Assembly (NCBI GenBank): GCA_945877995.1
Contig: CAMDXD010000180.1
Coordinates: forward strand, 1 to 7,838
Direction: 5' to 3'
DNA length: 7,838 nucleotides
From: Bordetella parapertussis
Lineage (GTDB): Bacteria; Pseudomonadota; Gammaproteobacteria; Burkholderiales; CAIKXV01
Of this stretch, positions 6,209-7,838 are shown in pieces. Numbering within the stretch: position 1 is the first letter of the stretch; every line of letters starts with the position of its first letter. The notes beneath the pieces were generated by a model. The model was not told the DNA's origin and did not search any database. It saw only the letters and a list, made by a program, of their open reading frames with translations. The translations under genes and the position numbers were made by a program.

Positions 6209-7299
6209 AGATCACCGGCCATCAATCGACGATCGTGAAGCTCCCGGCCGACGAGCCGCTGGCCGGGGGCCCCACGGTCGCCGGCACGCGCAACTTTGTC
6301 ACGCTGACCCTGCACACCGACCAGCCCGGCCTCAACGGCATCGGGCTCACCCATTTCGGCGGGCCGTTGACGCCGGCCCTTAAGCAGACGGTCGACATCC
6401 TCGCCGGCATGATCGTCGGCGATGACCCGATGCGTATCGAAGCGATCGGCGACCGGCTGCGTACCGCGGCCGGGGCCTCGGCCGGCCCCGGCGGCCTGTT
6501 CACGCTCGCGCTGGCCGCGATCGACATTGCGCTCTGGGACATCAAGGGCAAGGCGCTCGGCCTGCCGGTGTCGACGCTGGTGGGCGGCCACCGCACCTCG
6601 GTGCCCACCTACGCGAGCGGGGCGCTGATGCGTCACTTCACGCTCGAGCAGTGCGTCACCGCGTCGCGCTCGCTGGTCGAGCAGGGCTGGCGCCAGATGA
6701 AGACACAGCTCGCGCTCCCTGGCACGACCACGCCGTCGCTGGAGGAGGCGCGCATCCGGCTGATCCGCGAGGCGATCGGTGCGGATGTCGACCTGATGTG
6801 CGACATCAACCAGCGCTGGGACGTGCGAGAGGCGATCTCCATCGGCCAGCGCCTCGAGCAGTACGGGCTGTACTGGCTCGAAGACGTCGTGGCCCATGAC
6901 GACTACCCGGGCATGGCCGAGGTCGCGCGCACGCTCAACACGCCGCTCGCGGCCGGGGAGTATGTCTACGGTTCGGTGCCGTTCCGGCACATGCTCGAGG
7001 CGCGCTCGGTCGACATCGTGATGATCGACGTGCTGCGTGCCGGTGGCATCACCACCTGGCTGAAGATCGCCGGCATGGCACAGGCCTTCAACCTGCCGGT
7101 GGTCAGCCACCTGCTGCCCGAGGTACATGTGCACCTGGTGTCAGCGATCCCGAATGGACTGACGGTCGAGTACATGCCCTGGTCCTGCCCGCTGTTCCGC
7201 GAAGTGCCGACGATGAAGGACGGCATGCTGGCGGTACCGCAGAAGGTCGGGCTCGGGCTTGAGTTCGACGACGACGTGCTGGCGCGCTGCGCCGGCTAG
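6205..7299 (+). CDS. Enolase-superfamily enzyme, mandelate racemase/muconate lactonizing group
   Basis: Members abstract the proton next to a carboxylate, stabilise the enolate on Mg2+, and then racemise, dehydrate or cycloisomerise acids. The 364 residues show the N-terminal capping domain (about 1-125) and a (beta/alpha)-barrel. Probable Mg2+ ligands are Asp200 (CDINQ), Glu226 (WLED) and Glu252 (AGEY). The Asp275-His302 dyad (VMID, VSHLLPE) matches the mandelate racemase Asp270-His297 base, and Glu322 matches Glu317. At the KxK position it reads Lys166-Thr-Gln168, so the second Lys, the S-face base of mandelate racemase, is Gln. One-base chemistry through His302, such as acid-sugar or hydroxy-acid dehydration, is thus more likely than simple two-base racemisation. 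The ATG overlaps the hydrolase stop (ATGA), implying translational coupling; GAGG is ten bases upstream. The exact reaction is unknown. Confidence 0.9.
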   Translation: MKITGHQSTIVKLPADEPLAGGPTVAGTRNFVTLTLHTDQPGLNGIGLTHFGGPLTPALKQTVDILAGMIVGDDPMRIEAIGDRLRTAAGASAGPGGLFTLALAAIDIALWDIKGKALGLPVSTLVGGHRTSVPTYASGALMRHFTLEQCVTASRSLVEQGWRQMKTQLALPGTTTPSLEEARIRLIREAIGADVDLMCDINQRWDVREAISIGQRLEQYGLYWLEDVVAHDDYPGMAEVARTLNTPLAAGEYVYGSVPFRHMLEARSVDIVMIDVLRAGGITTWLKIAGMAQAFNLPVVSHLLPEVHVHLVSAIPNGLTVEYMPWSCPLFREVPTMKDGMLAVPQKVGLGLEFDDDVLARCAG

Positions 7300-7305
7300 G
7301 ACCGC

Positions 7306-7323
7306 TGCCGCCGCGTGGCGGCA
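7306..7323 (+). other. Seven-base-pair hairpin after the enolase-superfamily gene
   Basis: TGCCGCC (7306-7312) pairs perfectly with GGCGGCA (7317-7323) around a GCGT loop, starting six bases after the TAG stop. No T-run follows. It may help end or stabilise the hydrolase-enolase message; with the next hairpin it fills most of the 84-base gap. Confidence 0.4.
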
Positions 7324-7332
7324 CTGCATCAG

Positions 7333-7362
7333 CGCAGCACCGGCCGCAGACGCCGGGCTGCG
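7333..7362 (+). other. Eleven-base-pair hairpin before the second binding-protein gene
   Basis: CGCAGC (7333-7338) pairs with GCTGCG (7357-7362), and CCGGC (7340-7344) with GCCGG (7352-7356), with A7339 bulged and a CGCAGAC loop. The right arm ends seven bases before the GGAGGAG ribosome site (7370-7376). It could be a partial terminator, a processing or stability element, or a block on translation start. Confidence 0.42.
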
Positions 7363-7383
7363 TTGCACCGGAGGAGCAGCACC

Positions 7384-7838
7384 ATGATCCAGTCTTCACC
7401 TGTTCGCCCGGCCCTCGCCGCCGTGCTGCGTGACATCACCCTGCTGGCCGCCGCGGCGCTGGCACCGGTCGCCGCCTTCGCGCAGGCGGCAGAGGCCTAC
7501 CCGTCGAAGCCCATCCGCCTGATCGTGCCCTTTGCCGCTGGCGGCGGGACCGACATGGTCGGCCGGGTGATGGCGCCCCGGCTGGGCGAACGCCTCGGCC
7601 GTCCGGTGCTGGTCGAGAACCGGGGCGGCGCCGGCGCGGTCATCGGCACCACGCTGGTGGCGCGGGCGATACCCGATGGCTACACGCTGCTGGTGGTCGA
7701 TACCGCGCACACGATCCAGCCGGTGCTGCAGAAGCTCGACTACGACCCGGTGAAGTCCTTCTCGCTGATAGCCTCTCTGGTGAAGGGCGACACGGTGCTC
7801 ACCGTGCCGGCGAGCCTGCCGGCGAACACGTTGCAGGA
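7384..7838 (+). CDS. Bug/TctC-family periplasmic solute-binding protein (second copy, cut by window end)
   Basis: Only the first 151 residues are visible; the frame is still open at the right edge and family members are usually about 320-335 residues. The N-terminus is a signal peptide: Arg8, Arg16, a hydrophobic core at about 19-31, and likely cleavage after AFA (31-33) or AQA (33-35). The mature part begins YPSKPIRLIVPFAAGGGTD (39-57), the family hallmark with the ligand-loop Asp57, then VENRGGAGAVIG (77-88) and IPDGYTLLV (96-104). It is clearly a paralogue of the protein at 3389 but diverged, including the ligand loop (VPFAAGGGTD against VPVPPGGTPD), so it probably binds a different or related compound. 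A strong GGAGGAG lies seven bases before the ATG. It may be the last gene of the same operon or have its own expression, since two hairpins precede it. Confidence 0.92.
   Translation, partial: MIQSSPVRPALAAVLRDITLLAAAALAPVAAFAQAAEAYPSKPIRLIVPFAAGGGTDMVGRVMAPRLGERLGRPVLVENRGGAGAVIGTTLVARAIPDGYTLLVVDTAHTIQPVLQKLDYDPVKSFSLIASLVKGDTVLTVPASLPANTLQ

Noticed and set aside
6157..7134. Minus-strand open frame opposite the enolase-superfamily gene
   Set aside because: No domain or motif visible and composition typical of an antisense shadow; the plus strand has an intact, conserved active-site pattern.
3389..7838. Two related binding-protein genes considered as arms of a mobile or duplicated segment
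   Set aside because: The sequences are clearly diverged, there are no flanking repeats or transposase, and tandem or nearby Bug paralogues are normal in this kind of genome.

Overview
The window is very GC-rich, densely coding DNA with Shine-Dalgarno sites close to GGAG(G). It carries two genes for Bug/TctC-type periplasmic solute-binding proteins, a family hugely expanded in Burkholderiales. Together this suggests a betaproteobacterium of the Burkholderiales (Bordetella, Cupriavidus or Comamonadaceae-like); this is inference, as no rRNA or other marker is present. I see no tRNA, rRNA, CRISPR array, transposase or integrase, and no gap between genes longer than about 160 bases.

Left part (1-2366, + strand): the 3' end of a two-cupin protein gene whose start lies outside the window, then a 348-residue zinc-type alcohol dehydrogenase (743-1789), with an AT-rich perfect inverted repeat in the short gap between them. 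A separate gene follows for an exported FKBP-type peptidyl-prolyl isomerase (1911-2366), which appears to start at TTG. A hairpin lies after the dehydrogenase gene, and a larger one between the FKBP gene and the convergent gene beyond it.

Middle (2437-3389): an SDR-family gene on the minus strand, divergent from the next block. The 157-base divergent gap holds a short tandem repeat, a small palindrome and a plausible -10 element.

Right part (3389-7838, + strand): an apparent operon of a Bug-type binding protein, a CocE/NonD (X-Pro dipeptidyl-peptidase-like) hydrolase, an enolase-superfamily (mandelate racemase/muconate lactonizing) enzyme coupled to the hydrolase by an ATGA overlap, and a second Bug-type binding protein cut off by the window end. 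Two hairpins precede the last gene. The natural reading is a capture-and-catabolism unit: a periplasmic protein binds an organic acid or acid conjugate, a cytosolic hydrolase cleaves an ester or amide, and an enolase-type enzyme dehydrates, racemises or cycloisomerises the released acid. The cupin protein, dehydrogenase and SDR protein may belong to the same or a neighbouring pathway. The membrane subunits (TctA/TctB) are not in the window and the substrate cannot be read from sequence.

The most notable observation is that four of the enzymes depart from textbook active sites. The SDR protein keeps only the Lys of the Asn-Ser-Tyr-Lys tetrad. The dehydrogenase keeps the structural zinc cysteines but lacks the usual catalytic-zinc Cys. 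The enolase-superfamily enzyme has Lys-Thr-Gln where many relatives have Lys-x-Lys. The hydrolase has no Asp where the triad acid is expected. Some or all of these may be subfamily traits, but they make the predicted chemistry uncertain and worth testing.
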